From Gordonia araii NBRC 100433 (GTDB taxonomy: Bacteria > Actinomycetota > Actinomycetes > Mycobacteriales > Mycobacteriaceae): a DNA stretch of 64,000 bases. The notes below the pieces were generated by a model that was not told the origin of the DNA, searched no databases, and was given only the letters and a program-made list of their open reading frames with translations. Below, piece by piece: positions 26,541 through 35,791 of the stretch. The position numbers were made by a program, and so were the translations under genes. The stretch's first letter is position 1. The number at the start of each line of letters is the position of its first letter. The stretch covers positions 1-64,000 of the forward strand of contig NZ_BAEE01000056.1 in assembly GCF_000241265.1 (NCBI RefSeq), given 5' to 3'.

Positions 26541-26584
26541 GATTTCGGCCTTCCCTCATCGATCGATGCGGGAAGGCCGAAATC
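26541..26584. terminator. 15-bp perfect hairpin before purL
   Basis: GATTTCGGCCTTCCC (26541-26555) pairs perfectly with 26570-26584 around a 14-nt loop that contains the palindrome CATCGATCGATG. Its core matches the hairpin after cysQ. It follows the truncated VOC gene and precedes purL by 56 bases. Confidence 0.75.
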
Positions 26585-26639
26585 ATGGGGGATCGAGCGC
26601 CGACGAGCGGGCTCGGGGCGCTCGCCTAGAATTGCTCAC

Positions 26640-28925
26640 GTGACTTCCCACCTCGACACCGTGTCGAATGCTGCGCAGACCCCCGATCACCCCCAGCCCT
26701 TCACCGAGTTGGGGTTGAAGGACGACGAATACGCGCGGATCCGCGAGATCCTCGGCCGCCGGCCCACCGACGCGGAGTTGGCGATGTACTCGGTCATGTG
26801 GTCCGAGCACTGCAGCTACAAGTCCTCGAAGGTGCACCTGCGCTACTTCGGCGAGACCACCACCGACGAGATGCGGTCCAAGATGCTCGCCGGGATCGGC
26901 GAGAACGCCGGTGTCGTCGACATCGGTGACGGCTGGGCGGTGACGTTCAAGGTCGAGTCGCACAATCACCCGTCCTACGTGGAGCCCTACCAGGGCGCGG
27001 CCACCGGCGTCGGCGGCATCGTTCGCGACATCATGGCGATGGGTGCGCGTCCGATCGCCGTGATGGATCAGCTGCGCTTCGGCGCGGCCGACGCGCCTGA
27101 CACTCGTCGGGTGGTCGACGGCGTGGTGCGCGGCATCGGCGGCTACGGCAACTCGCTCGGTCTGCCCAACATCGGCGGCGAGACCGTCTTCGACGCCAGT
27201 TACGCGGGCAATCCGCTGGTGAACGCCCTGTGCGCGGGTGTGCTGCGCACCGAGGACCTGAAACTGGCGTTCGCGTCGGGTGCGGGCAACAAGATCATCC
27301 TGTTCGGTGCCCGTACCGGGCTCGACGGGATCGGCGGGGTGTCGGTCTTGGCGTCGGAGACCTTCGACGAATCGGGCGAAGACGGCCCGAGCCGCAAGAA
27401 GCTGCCGTCGGTGCAGGTGGGCGACCCGTTCACCGAGAAGGTCCTCATCGAGTGTTGCCTCGACCTGTACCGCGAAGACCTCGTCGTCGGCATCCAGGAC
27501 CTCGGCGGTGCCGGACTGTCCTGTGCGACCTCCGAGTTGGCCGCGGCCGGTGACGGCGGCATGCACATCGACCTTGAGCAGGTTCCGATGCGCGCCGAGG
27601 GGATGACGCCGGCCGAGGTGCTCTCCAGCGAGTCGCAGGAGCGCATGTGCGCGGTGGTGAGCCCGGAGAACGTCGAGAAGTTCATGGAGGTGTGCCGGCG
27701 CTGGGACGTGCTGGCCACCGTCATCGGCGAGGTCACCGACGGTGACCGGCTGGTCATCGACTGGCACGGCGAGACCGTCGTCGATGTGCCCCCGCGCACC
27801 GTCGCCCACCAGGGCCCGGTGTATGAGCGACCCCTGGCCCGGCCGGAGTGGCAGGACGGCGTCGTCGCCGATACCAGCGCTTCGCTGCCGCGCCCGTCGA
27901 CATCGGACGAGCTGCGGGAGACCACACTTCGGTTGCTCGCGTCCCCGGCTCTGTGCAGCCGCGCCTTCATCACCGAGCAGTACGACCGCTACGTCCGCGG
28001 CAACACCGTGCTCGCCGAGAACGCCGATTCGGGGATGATCCGCATCGACGAGGGGACCAATCGCGGCATCGCGCTGGCGACCGACGCGTCGGGCCGCTAC
28101 ACCTACCTGGATCCGTACCGCGGCGCGCAGCTCGCGCTGGCCGAGGCCTACCGCAACGTCGCCGTCTCCGGCTCGACGCCGGTCGCGGTGACCAACTGCC
28201 TCAACTTCGGCTCGCCTGAGGATCCGGCGGTCATGTGGCAGTTCAGCGAGGCGGTGCGCGGATTGGCCGACGGTTGCGCCCAGCTGGGCATCCCGGTCAC
28301 CGGCGGCAATGTCAGCTTCTACAACCAGACCGGCTCGACTCCGATCTTGCCCACCCCGGTCGTCGGGGTGCTCGGCGTCATCGACGACGTGCGCCGCCGC
28401 ATCCCGACCGGCTTCGGCACCGAGCCGGGCGAGACGCTCATCCTGCTCGGCGAGACCCGCGACGAGTTCGACGGCTCGATCTGGGCGCAGGTCACCGCCG
28501 ACCACCTGGGCGGAGTGCCGCCGCAGGTCGACCTGGAGACCGAGCGCCTGCTGGGGGAGATCCTGGTGGCCGCGTCGCGCGATGGTCTGGTGTCGGCCGC
28601 CCACGACATCTCCGAGGGCGGGCTCATCCAGGCGGTCATCGAATCGGCGCTGGCCGGGGAGACCGGATGCCGGATCATCCTTCCCGAGGGTGCCGACCCG
28701 TTCGTCTGGCTGTTCTCCGAGTCGGCGGGCCGCGCGATCGTTGCCGTGCCGCGGACCGAAGAGTCACGATTCTGCTCGATGCTCGACGCGCGGGCGATGC
28801 CGTGGACCCGGATCGGAGTCGTGGACCAGGGCGCCGACGACGTGAGCGTGCAAGATCACTTCGCCATTCCGCTGGCCGAGCTCCGCGAGGTGCACGGGGC
28901 GACCCTGCCGCGTCTGTTCGGCTGA
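26640..28925 (+). CDS. purL: Phosphoribosylformylglycinamidine synthase subunit II
   Basis: PurL makes FGAM from FGAR, ATP and glutamine-derived ammonia, with PurQ and PurS as partners (not in this window). The 761-residue length and segments [15 protein letters not shown] (about 52-66), ESHNHPS and [10 protein letters not shown] identify the small, stand-alone PurL form. Two AIRS-type halves are visible (about 60-380 and 430-750). The start is GTG at 26640. It is separated from purF and purM, 4-6 kb further on, by a cluster of membrane-protein genes. Confidence 0.95.
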   Translation: MTSHLDTVSNAAQTPDHPQPFTELGLKDDEYARIREILGRRPTDAELAMYSVMWSEHCSYKSSKVHLRYFGETTTDEMRSKMLAGIGENAGVVDIGDGWAVTFKVESHNHPSYVEPYQGAATGVGGIVRDIMAMGARPIAVMDQLRFGAADAPDTRRVVDGVVRGIGGYGNSLGLPNIGGETVFDASYAGNPLVNALCAGVLRTEDLKLAFASGAGNKIILFGARTGLDGIGGVSVLASETFDESGEDGPSRKKLPSVQVGDPFTEKVLIECCLDLYREDLVVGIQDLGGAGLSCATSELAAAGDGGMHIDLEQVPMRAEGMTPAEVLSSESQERMCAVVSPENVEKFMEVCRRWDVLATVIGEVTDGDRLVIDWHGETVVDVPPRTVAHQGPVYERPLARPEWQDGVVADTSASLPRPSTSDELRETTLRLLASPALCSRAFITEQYDRYVRGNTVLAENADSGMIRIDEGTNRGIALATDASGRYTYLDPYRGAQLALAEAYRNVAVSGSTPVAVTNCLNFGSPEDPAVMWQFSEAVRGLADGCAQLGIPVTGGNVSFYNQTGSTPILPTPVVGVLGVIDDVRRRIPTGFGTEPGETLILLGETRDEFDGSIWAQVTADHLGGVPPQVDLETERLLGEILVAASRDGLVSAAHDISEGGLIQAVIESALAGETGCRIILPEGADPFVWLFSESAGRAIVAVPRTEESRFCSMLDARAMPWTRIGVVDQGADDVSVQDHFAIPLAELREVHGATLPRLFG

Positions 28926-29021
28926 CACGGCGTCATCCCCGGTAGGCGGCGCGGCCACCCGGGTAGTACCCTCGCACCATTGCGGGGACCAGCCGCGCGC
29001 GATTGTTGAGATGGAGCACCG

Positions 29022-29453
29022 ATGTCGAACCCTTACGACCCGAACAACCCCGGCGACCAGTCCGGATACGGTCAGCCGGCACCCGGGTACGGCCAGCAGC
29101 CGTACCCGCAGCCCGGATACCCCGCCGCTGGCGGCTACGGCTACCCGCTGGCCGGCAAGCCCGACAACAACCTGGTCTGGGCGATCCTGTGCACCGTTCT
29201 GTGCTGCCTCCCGCTGGGCATCGTGGCGATCGTGAAGTCCACGTCGGTGGACAAGCTGTGGGCTACCGGTGACTACGCGGGTGCCCAGAACGCGGCTGAC
29301 GAAGCGAAGCGCTGGGCCATGTGGGGCGCGATCATCGGCGTCACCGTGACCGTGCTGTCGATCATCGCCTACATCATCTTCGTGGTCGCCCTGGTAGGCA
29401 CGGCGTCGACCTACACGCCGAGCTACACCTACACCAACACGTACAGCTACTGA
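29022..29453 (+). CDS. CD225/dispanin-family membrane protein
   Basis: The 143-residue protein has a Pro/Gln/Gly/Tyr-rich cytoplasmic N-terminus (about 1-45) followed by the dispanin pattern. That pattern is a first hydrophobic segment with CCLPLGIVAIVKS (about 52-72), a polar loop with WATGDYAGAQNAADEAKRWA, and a second membrane helix (about 97-123). This is the bacterial relative of the IFITM fold, usually annotated CD225. Its bacterial function is unknown. It is followed after seven bases by a DUF2752 gene, a pairing common in bacteria and probably functional. Confidence 0.88.
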   Translation: MSNPYDPNNPGDQSGYGQPAPGYGQQPYPQPGYPAAGGYGYPLAGKPDNNLVWAILCTVLCCLPLGIVAIVKSTSVDKLWATGDYAGAQNAADEAKRWAMWGAIIGVTVTVLSIIAYIIFVVALVGTASTYTPSYTYTNTYSY

Positions 29454-29460
29454 TCCGAGA

Positions 29461-29967
29461 GTGACCGATCCGTTGTGCGTCGACGGAGCTGAACGAGGCG
29501 TTCCGGTGCCGCCGCGCGAGCCGGATCGCACCGACCGGATGATCGCCTCGCTCAGTCGGGTCTCTGCGCACCCCGTCGTCGGACCGTTGGTCGTCGTCGC
29601 GGGCGCTGCCGCCGTCGGGGCCGCCGTCTGGTTCGGCGATCCGACGACCCCGGGCGGACACCTCCCGACGTGCCCGACGAAGTCGTTGCTGGGCATCGTA
29701 TGCCCCGGCTGTGGTGCGATGCGGATGATCTACTCCGTCATGCACGGCGACTTGGGTGCTGCGGTGGCCTACAACGCGGTCGGCCTCGTCGCGCTCGTGC
29801 TCCTGATCTGGTCATTCGCGGCGTATTGCGCCAGGTTGTGGACCGGACGGCGATGGCGAACGTGGCAGCACTTCCGCTACTCGTCGATGACGATTCTCGT
29901 CGTTGTGCTGGTGTGGTTCGTCATCCGCAACATTCCGATAGCGCCCTTCACCGCGCTACGGGTATAG
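29461..29967 (+). CDS. DUF2752 membrane protein
   Basis: The 168-residue protein has three predicted helices (about 40-58, 98-122 and 134-156). Between the first two lies the DUF2752 signature CPGCGAMRM with a preceding Cys (LPTCPTKSLLGIVCPGCG). The clustered cysteines suggest metal binding or redox chemistry at the membrane surface, but no function is established. The start is GTG at 29461. It lies 7 bases after the CD225 gene and 30 bases before a further membrane gene, so the four genes 29022-31058 likely form an operon. Confidence 0.85.
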   Translation: MTDPLCVDGAERGVPVPPREPDRTDRMIASLSRVSAHPVVGPLVVVAGAAAVGAAVWFGDPTTPGGHLPTCPTKSLLGIVCPGCGAMRMIYSVMHGDLGAAVAYNAVGLVALVLLIWSFAAYCARLWTGRRWRTWQHFRYSSMTILVVVLVWFVIRNIPIAPFTALRV

Positions 29968-29997
29968 GGGAGCGGCAGTACTCGTCAGAGGGGGAGC

Positions 29998-30570
29998 ATG
30001 ACATTCGATCCGAGGTACCCGCCGCCCGGGTCTCCGCCGCAGGGGATATCGCCGGGCCTTCCCAGCGTGCCAGCCGCGGGGCCGCACTATCCACCGTTCG
30101 GGTACCCGCCAGCGCAGGCCGTTCAGCGCGGCCCGTCGGGAGGCGCCGCGATCACCGCAGCGGTGCTGAGCTTCCTCGGAAGTCTTCACATGGCGTTGAT
30201 GGCTGCGTTGGGTGCAACTGAGACTGTGCAATGGGGGAGCAACGGCGTCTCGGCGCACATTTCGCAGGTGGCTGTGTCCTTAATGGCGACGTTGACCGCG
30301 ATGGGCGCGTGCGCGCTGCTCGCTGCCGGCGGTATCCAAACTCTCCGTCGCCGTCCGGTCGGCCGCTGGTTGATCGCGGCCGGGTGTGGAGCGAGCTTGC
30401 TCATGGTCGTCGTTAGTGGACTCTTCGTGCTTTGGGCCACTGCCGGCGCCTTCTTCGTGATCTCGCCGCTCGCGATTCTGAGCGGTGCGCTCACGTTGCT
30501 GTTCTCCATCGTCACTGTCGTCCTGGCTCTGGTGCCGTCGACGGCCGCGTGGCTGCGTTCTGGCGGGTAG
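29998..30570 (+). CDS. Four-helix membrane protein with Pro-rich N-terminus (twin 1)
   Basis: This 190-residue protein has a Pro/Gly-rich N-terminal tail (about 1-45) and four predicted helices. The fold resembles that of the next gene: both contain a LLAAGxI..RR.P.GR segment, a long hydrophobic stretch, and end with a VPST.AWL or APSTKRWL motif. The two are therefore tandem duplicates. No known family is recognised. Confidence 0.65.
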   Translation: MTFDPRYPPPGSPPQGISPGLPSVPAAGPHYPPFGYPPAQAVQRGPSGGAAITAAVLSFLGSLHMALMAALGATETVQWGSNGVSAHISQVAVSLMATLTAMGACALLAAGGIQTLRRRPVGRWLIAAGCGASLLMVVVSGLFVLWATAGAFFVISPLAILSGALTLLFSIVTVVLALVPSTAAWLRSGG

Positions 30571-30575
30571 GCGGC

Positions 30576-31058
30576 GTGGCATCTCCACACCCTGTTGGCG
30601 TCGCGGCGAGGGCGTCCATGCCGGCGTCCGCGGTCGCGACGACGGTGCTCGGCGGTATCGGGGCCCTGGCTGCGGTATATGTGGCCGGCTTCGACATCAG
30701 CCAGCTCCGCGGCGGGGAACCTACGGTTCTACCCAGCGCGACACTGACGGTTGTCCGGATCGTTGCCGAGCTGACGGCGTTCGCGCTATTGGCGGCCGGG
30801 GTGATACTGATGGCGCGTCGCAAGCCGGCCGGTCGGCTCCTGGTCGTGGCCGGGTGCGCCGTGACCATTGTCGTCGCGGTTGTCTCGGTGGCCGTGCTTC
30901 TTATCGTCGGCCCCGAGGACGACCGACCGTTGTTCGTGGCGTATCTGTACTGGGACGTGGTCATGATTGTCGTTACGGCGTTGATGCCGGCGATTCTCAC
31001 CCTCGTTCTAGCTGCGGCACCATCGACGAAGAGGTGGCTTATCGCCCCGCAAAACTGA
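30576..31058 (+). CDS. Four-helix membrane protein (twin 2)
   Basis: Starting at GTG 30576, six bases after twin 1, the product is 160 residues with four predicted helices and no Pro-rich tail. LLAAGVILMARRKPAGRLLV and the C-terminal APSTKRWL align with twin 1. Its 3' end reaches into the KstR-type operator of the next gene. An upstream in-frame start exists but would overlap twin 1 by about 140 bases and read through its other frame, so it is rejected. Function unknown. Confidence 0.6.
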   Translation: MASPHPVGVAARASMPASAVATTVLGGIGALAAVYVAGFDISQLRGGEPTVLPSATLTVVRIVAELTAFALLAAGVILMARRKPAGRLLVVAGCAVTIVVAVVSVAVLLIVGPEDDRPLFVAYLYWDVVMIVVTALMPAILTLVLAAAPSTKRWLIAPQN

Positions 31059-31073
31059 AACGTGTTCTAGTCT
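31056..31073 (+). promoter_or_regulatory. KstR-type operator and -10 of the reductase gene
   Basis: TGAAACGTGTTCTA (31056-31069) matches all eight fixed bases of the KstR motif and overlaps TAGTCT (31068-31073), a good -10 hexamer. Six bases later comes the ATG at 31080, so the transcript is probably leaderless. The stretch from AACG onward matches the hsaA promoter at 20 of 21 bases. Confidence 0.88.
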
Positions 31074-31079
31074 TGGGCC

Positions 31080-32186
31080 ATGACTCTTCGCGTCGTCGAA
31101 TGGTCGACCGGCACCGTCGGTCGACATGCCATCGAAGGAATTGACCGCCACCCCGATCTGGAACTCGTCGGCGTCTGGGTGTCCGACCCGGCCAAGGTCG
31201 GCAAGGATGCGGGCCGTCTCGCCGGACTGGACCGCGATCTCGGCGTCCTCGCCACCAACGACCGCCAAGCGCTGCTGGACCTGAAGCCCGACGCCATCGT
31301 GCACACCGCGATGACCGACGACCGCATCTTCGAGGCCATCACCGACCTCACCGACTTCGTGCGCGCCGGCATCAACGTCGTCTCGTCGGGGCCGGTGTTG
31401 CTGCAATTCCCCTACGGCGTGGTCCCCGACAACGTCGTCGACCCCATCGTCGACGCGGCGAAGGCCGGTGGCGCGAGCCTGCACGTCAACGGTATCGACC
31501 CCGGATTCGCCAACGACGTCCTGCCGCTCGCGATGACCAGTCTCTCGCGGCGCATCGACGAGGTGCGCTGCTCGGAGATCGCCGACTATTCGACCTACTA
31601 CCAGCCCGTCGTGAACAGCCAGATCTTCGGCTTCGGCCAGCCGATGGACGTTACGCCGATGCTGCTGAACCCCGGCGTGCTGTCGATGGCTTGGGGATCG
31701 GTGGTCCGCCAGATCGCCGCGGGCCTGGATCTGACACTCGACGAACCGCTCGTCGAGCGCATCGAGGAGGTCGCCGCCGACCGCGATTACGACACCGTGT
31801 CGGGGAAGATCCCCAAGGGTACGAGGGCCGCGCTGCACTTCCAGGTCGTCGGCCAGGTGAGCGGCGTCGACCGCGTCGTGCTCGAGCACTACACCCGTAA
31901 CCACCCCGACCAGTGTCCCGAATGGCCCAAGCCGACGAACGGCGACGGTTGCTACCGCGTCGACATCACCGGTGACCCGGTGCTCAACGTCGAATTCGGC
32001 CATCACGGGGAGGACGGTGACCACAACGTGTCCGGCATGGTCGTCACGGCGATGCGCCTGGTCAACGCCGTGCCGGCCGTCGTCGCGGCCGAGCCGGGGC
32101 TGGTCACCGCCCTCGACCTCCCGCTGGTCACCGGCCGCGGACTGGTGGCCGGGCAGGACTCCACGGGCGCCGACGCGGCAGACTAG
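31080..32186 (+). CDS. NAD(P)-dependent reductase of the dihydrodipicolinate reductase-like group, KstR-controlled
   Basis: The 368-residue protein has an N-terminal Rossmann fold (EWSTGTVGRHAIEGI near 6-20) and a substrate domain, as in DapB-like reductases and native amine dehydrogenases. A Gly-rich STGTVG loop and the NGIDPGFANDVLP segment (about 139-151) are conserved landmarks. The substrate is unknown. The KstR-type operator immediately before the ATG links it to sterol catabolism. It precedes a sterol-carrier-family gene by five bases, though that pair may be accidental. Confidence 0.8.
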   Translation: MTLRVVEWSTGTVGRHAIEGIDRHPDLELVGVWVSDPAKVGKDAGRLAGLDRDLGVLATNDRQALLDLKPDAIVHTAMTDDRIFEAITDLTDFVRAGINVVSSGPVLLQFPYGVVPDNVVDPIVDAAKAGGASLHVNGIDPGFANDVLPLAMTSLSRRIDEVRCSEIADYSTYYQPVVNSQIFGFGQPMDVTPMLLNPGVLSMAWGSVVRQIAAGLDLTLDEPLVERIEEVAADRDYDTVSGKIPKGTRAALHFQVVGQVSGVDRVVLEHYTRNHPDQCPEWPKPTNGDGCYRVDITGDPVLNVEFGHHGEDGDHNVSGMVVTAMRLVNAVPAVVAAEPGLVTALDLPLVTGRGLVAGQDSTGADAAD

Positions 32187-32191
32187 GGGGC

Positions 32192-32581
32192 GTGCAACCG
32201 ACGGTCGATCCAGCGCAGTGCCGTGCCGCCGTCGAGGCGGTGGCGGACTGGATCCTCGACGACGACGCGCCAGCGCCCGCGCGACCCGCACTCGCCGCGG
32301 CGGTGCGCCTTACTCTGCGCACGTTGCCGCAGTTGGCGCCCGGTTCCTCGGTGGAGGTGCGGGTACCGCCGTTCGCCGCCGTGCAGTGCATCGAAGGTCC
32401 GCGCCACACTCGTGGAACACCGCCCAATGTCGTCGAAACGGACCCGCGAACCTGGCTGCGACTGGCCACCGGTGCTGTGAGCTTCGACGACGCCATCGCC
32501 GCGCACATCGTCGACGCTTCCGGCGCGCGGGCCGGCGAGATCGCCGACATGCTGCCCATCACACCGCTCAAGATTCGTTGA
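32192..32581 (+). CDS. Sterol-carrier-family small protein (Rv0807-like)
   Basis: The 129-residue protein begins at GTG 32192. Motifs VRVPPFAAVQCIEGPRHTRG (about 50-69) and WLRLATGAVSFDDA (about 87-100) are characteristic of the actinobacterial family annotated as sterol carrier, although lipid binding has not been shown to my knowledge. It precedes purF as Rv0807 precedes purF in M. tuberculosis. The five-base gap to the KstR-controlled reductase could bring it into the sterol regulon here. Confidence 0.82.
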   Translation: MQPTVDPAQCRAAVEAVADWILDDDAPAPARPALAAAVRLTLRTLPQLAPGSSVEVRVPPFAAVQCIEGPRHTRGTPPNVVETDPRTWLRLATGAVSFDDAIAAHIVDASGARAGEIADMLPITPLKIR

Positions 32582-32639
32582 TAGTGGCGATCGGGCCGTA
32601 GACTGGAGGTGCCCTCACCGACGACTCACCGGAGCGCTC

Positions 32640-34235
32640 GTGACCGATCTGTCGATCAACTCGTCCAACCTCCTTCCCGACGATGTATCCGCAGCATCGC
32701 CGTGCGCGCGAGCGAATCCAGATCCGGTCATCCAGCCAGACAACGAACCGCGCGAGGAATGCGGCGTGTTCGGCGTCTGGGCGCCCGGCGAGGACGTCGC
32801 GAAACTGAGCTACTACGGCCTCTACGCGCTGCAGCACCGCGGCCAGGAGGCCGCCGGGATTGCCGTCGGCGACGGCGCCCAGGTCATCGTCTTCAAGGAT
32901 TTGGGTCTGGTCAGCCAGGTCTTCGACGAGCAGACCATGGCATCGATGGTCGGCCACGTCGCGATCGGGCACTGCCGTTACTCGACGACCGGATCGACGA
33001 CGTGGGAGAACTCCCAGCCGATCTTCCGCACCACCGCCGCGGGCAGCGGAGTCGCTCTCGGCCACAACGGCAACCTGGTGAACACCGCGGAATTGGCGTC
33101 GCGGGCCCACGATCTGGGCCTGGACAGCAGTGGAGGCGGAACGTCGGACTCCGACATCGTCGGCGCGCTGCTCGCGCACGGTGCGGCCGACCGCACCCTT
33201 GAGCAGGCCGCGCTGGAACTCCTGCCGGAGCTGAAGGGCGCTTTCTGCCTGACGTTCATGGACGAGAACACCCTGTACGCCGCCCGCGACCCGCACGGTG
33301 TCCGGCCGCTCTCGCTGGGCCGGCTCGACCGGGGCTGGGTGGTCGCGTCGGAGACCGCGGCCTTCGACATCGTCGGTGCGTCCTTCGTCCGCGACATCGA
33401 GCCGGGTGAACTCCTGGCCATCGACGCCGACGGCGTGCGCTCCACCCACTTCGCCGAGCCGACGCCCAAGGGCTGCATCTTCGAGTACGTCTACCTGGCC
33501 CGCCCCGACAGCGTGATCAACGGGCGGACCGTGCACTCGGCGCGAGTGGAGATCGGACGACGACTCGCCCGCGAACACCCCGTCGACGGAGATCTGGTCA
33601 TCCCGGTCCCGGAATCGGGCACACCGGCCGCGGTCGGCTACGCGCAGGAATCGGGCATCCCCTACGGGCAGGGTCTGATGAAGAACGCCTACGTCGGCCG
33701 AACCTTCATCCAGCCGTCGCAGACCATCCGGCAGTTGGGCATCCGCCTCAAGCTGAATCCGCTGCGCGAGGTGATCCGCGGCAAGCGCCTGGTCGTCGTC
33801 GACGATTCGATCGTGCGCGGCAACACCCAGCGAGCGCTGATCCGCATGCTCCGCGAGGCGGGCGCCGCCGAGGTCCACGTGCGCATCGCGTCGTCGCCGG
33901 TGCGCTGGCCGTGCTTCTACGGCATCGACTTCGCCTCCCCGGCCGAGCTGATCGCCAACGGGATGGACGCCGATGAGCCCGGTGCCATGGTCGAAGGAGT
34001 TCGTCAGGCCATCGGTGCCGACAGCCTGGGCTACATCTCCATCGACGAGATGGTGGCCGCGACCGAACAGCCCGGATCGCAGCTCTGCAAAGCCTGCTTC
34101 GACGGTGAATACCCGATCGCCCTGCCGACCGAGACGGCCATGGGCAAGGCGGTCCTTGAGTCACTGCGCGGCGCCCCCGGCGTGGACCCGCTCACCGTGG
34201 CGAATGACAACGTCAGCGCCGTGATGCGGCCTTGA
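32640..34235 (+). CDS. purF: Amidophosphoribosyltransferase
   Basis: PurF catalyses the first committed step of purine synthesis, PRPP plus glutamine to phosphoribosylamine. The 531-residue product has a 40-residue propeptide before the N-terminal nucleophile Cys at C41 (CGVFGVWAP), then the Ntn glutaminase half and the phosphoribosyltransferase half with the PRPP loop VVVDDSIVRGNT (about 383-394). Late cysteines (LCKACFDG) suggest the Fe-S cluster seen in Bacillus-type enzymes. The GTG at 32640 starts the frame. It lies upstream of purM with 55 bases between. Confidence 0.95.
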   Translation: MTDLSINSSNLLPDDVSAASPCARANPDPVIQPDNEPREECGVFGVWAPGEDVAKLSYYGLYALQHRGQEAAGIAVGDGAQVIVFKDLGLVSQVFDEQTMASMVGHVAIGHCRYSTTGSTTWENSQPIFRTTAAGSGVALGHNGNLVNTAELASRAHDLGLDSSGGGTSDSDIVGALLAHGAADRTLEQAALELLPELKGAFCLTFMDENTLYAARDPHGVRPLSLGRLDRGWVVASETAAFDIVGASFVRDIEPGELLAIDADGVRSTHFAEPTPKGCIFEYVYLARPDSVINGRTVHSARVEIGRRLAREHPVDGDLVIPVPESGTPAAVGYAQESGIPYGQGLMKNAYVGRTFIQPSQTIRQLGIRLKLNPLREVIRGKRLVVVDDSIVRGNTQRALIRMLREAGAAEVHVRIASSPVRWPCFYGIDFASPAELIANGMDADEPGAMVEGVRQAIGADSLGYISIDEMVAATEQPGSQLCKACFDGEYPIALPTETAMGKAVLESLRGAPGVDPLTVANDNVSAVMRP

Positions 34236-34290
34236 GGCCGTCCGGTAGCGTAGACATCCGTACCCTCTCATTCCTCCCAGGAGTTCCGCC

Positions 34291-35388
34291 ATGTCCAAAC
34301 GCGACTCGGCCCCGTTGATCCCGCCGAACGCGTCGTACGCCGCCGCGGGTGTCGATATCGACGCCGGTGAGCGGGCGGTGGAGCTCATCTCGCCGCACGC
34401 CAAACGCGCGACCCGCCCCGAGGTGGTGGGCGGCATCGGCGGGTTCGCCGGGCTGTTCGCCCTCAAAGGCGGGTACCGCGAGCCGTTGCTCGCGGCCTCC
34501 AGCGACGGGGTCGGCACCAAGCTGGCCGTCGCGCAGGCGCTCGGGAAGCACGACACGATCGGCCGCGACCTGGTGGCGATGGTCGTCGACGACCTCGTCG
34601 TCTGCGGCGCCGAACCGTTGTTCCTGCAGGACTACATCGCCATCGGAAAAGTCGTGCCGGAGACCATCGAGCAGATCGTGTCCGGCATCGCCGATGGGTG
34701 TGTCGAGGCCGGCTGTGCGCTGCTGGGCGGCGAGACCGCCGAACATCCCGGGCTGATGGAGGACGGGCACTACGACATCTCGGCCACCGGCGTCGGTGTC
34801 GTCGAGGCCGACGAGGTGCTCTCCGCCGACCGGGTGCGCCCCGGTGACGTGGTGATCGCCATGGGATCGTCCGGTCTGCACTCCAACGGCTACTCGCTGG
34901 CCCGCAAGGTCCTGCTCGATTGGGGCCACATGGATCTGCAGGGGCACGTCGAAGAACTCGACCGCACGTTGGGCGAAGAGCTGCTGGAGCCGACGAGGAT
35001 CTACGCCCGCGACTGCCTGGCGCTCGTTGCGGAGGCCGATGTGCGCACCTTCGCCCACGTGACCGGCGGCGGCCTGGCCGACAACCTGTCGCGGGTGCTG
35101 CCCGGCGGTGTGGTCGCCGAGCTGGAGCGGTCCAGCTGGTCGCCGGCGCCGATCTTCGCCCTGATCTCCCACCGCGGCCGCGTCGCGCGCGAGGAGATGG
35201 AGCGCACGTTCAACATGGGAGTCGGGATGGTCGCGATCGTCGCACCGGAGGACACCGATCGGGCACAGGCCGTCTTGACCGCTCGCCACGTGGACAACTG
35301 GGTGCTCGGCACCATCAAGAGCGGCGGCCGCGACGCGAAGTCGAAGACCGGTGTCGCGCGGCTCGTCGGGGAGCACCCCCGCTTCTAG
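34291..35388 (+). CDS. purM: Phosphoribosylformylglycinamidine cyclo-ligase
   Basis: PurM closes the imidazole ring to give AIR, using ATP and FGAM, the product of PurL. The 365-residue protein has SYAAAGVDIDAGERAV near the N-terminus, SDGVGTKL (about 72-79), LLGGETAEHPG (about 146-156) and MGSSGLHSNGYSLARK, all signature segments. The start has a CAGGAGT ribosome site. Gene order purF-purM-DUF3073(-)-ygfZ(-) equals that of M. tuberculosis Rv0808-Rv0811c. Confidence 0.95.
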   Translation: MSKRDSAPLIPPNASYAAAGVDIDAGERAVELISPHAKRATRPEVVGGIGGFAGLFALKGGYREPLLAASSDGVGTKLAVAQALGKHDTIGRDLVAMVVDDLVVCGAEPLFLQDYIAIGKVVPETIEQIVSGIADGCVEAGCALLGGETAEHPGLMEDGHYDISATGVGVVEADEVLSADRVRPGDVVIAMGSSGLHSNGYSLARKVLLDWGHMDLQGHVEELDRTLGEELLEPTRIYARDCLALVAEADVRTFAHVTGGGLADNLSRVLPGGVVAELERSSWSPAPIFALISHRGRVAREEMERTFNMGVGMVAIVAPEDTDRAQAVLTARHVDNWVLGTIKSGGRDAKSKTGVARLVGEHPRF

Positions 35389-35491
35389 TCGCGTTCGGAC
35401 TTTCTCCCGCCGGCCGCGTCGGCGGGCACGCCAAAGACGCGGACCAACGGCCCGTCGTCATTGGTGGGTTGTGCAGCGCCGACGCCAAGCG

Positions 35492-35665
35492 TCAGGCGCG
35501 CTTCCATTCCTCTTCGTCGGCCCAGCTCTCCGCGCCGTCCGACGGGTGGGAGTCCGCACCGCCGGAGAGCTCGCGCTGCAACCGCTCGAGGTCGGTTTGG
35601 GGCGTGGAGTATTTGAGTTGACGAGCAACCTTCGTCTGCTTGGCTTTTGCCCGGCCGCGGCCCAT
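35492..35665 (-). CDS. DUF3073 small basic protein (Rv0810c-like)
   Basis: This 57-residue protein starts at ATG 35665 with MGRGRAKAKQTKVARQLKYS, the highly conserved DUF3073 N-terminus, followed by an acidic C-terminal half. The basic-then-acidic layout suggests nucleic-acid or ribosome interaction, but no function is established. An upstream in-frame start (35701) lacks conservation. Its place between purM and ygfZ matches M. tuberculosis. About 100 bases between the purM stop and this stop hold no gene. Confidence 0.85.
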   Translation of the reverse strand: MGRGRAKAKQTKVARQLKYSTPQTDLERLQRELSGGADSHPSDGAESWADEEEWKRA

Positions 35666-35791
35666 TTGGGACCCCCTCGCACACTGCCGGGGCGGCCACA
35701 ATCTGTGGTGGCGGCCCCGTGCTTTTCAGTAGGAATGTCTGTCGTGGCTCCCAGTCTAGCGCGAACCGCGACAGAATGCGGCCACCGGGCG

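Noticed and set aside
30432-30575. Longer version of membrane twin 2 starting inside twin 1
   Set aside because: The extension is a shadow of twin 1 in another frame, hydrophilic and Arg-rich. GTG 30576 gives a clean membrane protein.
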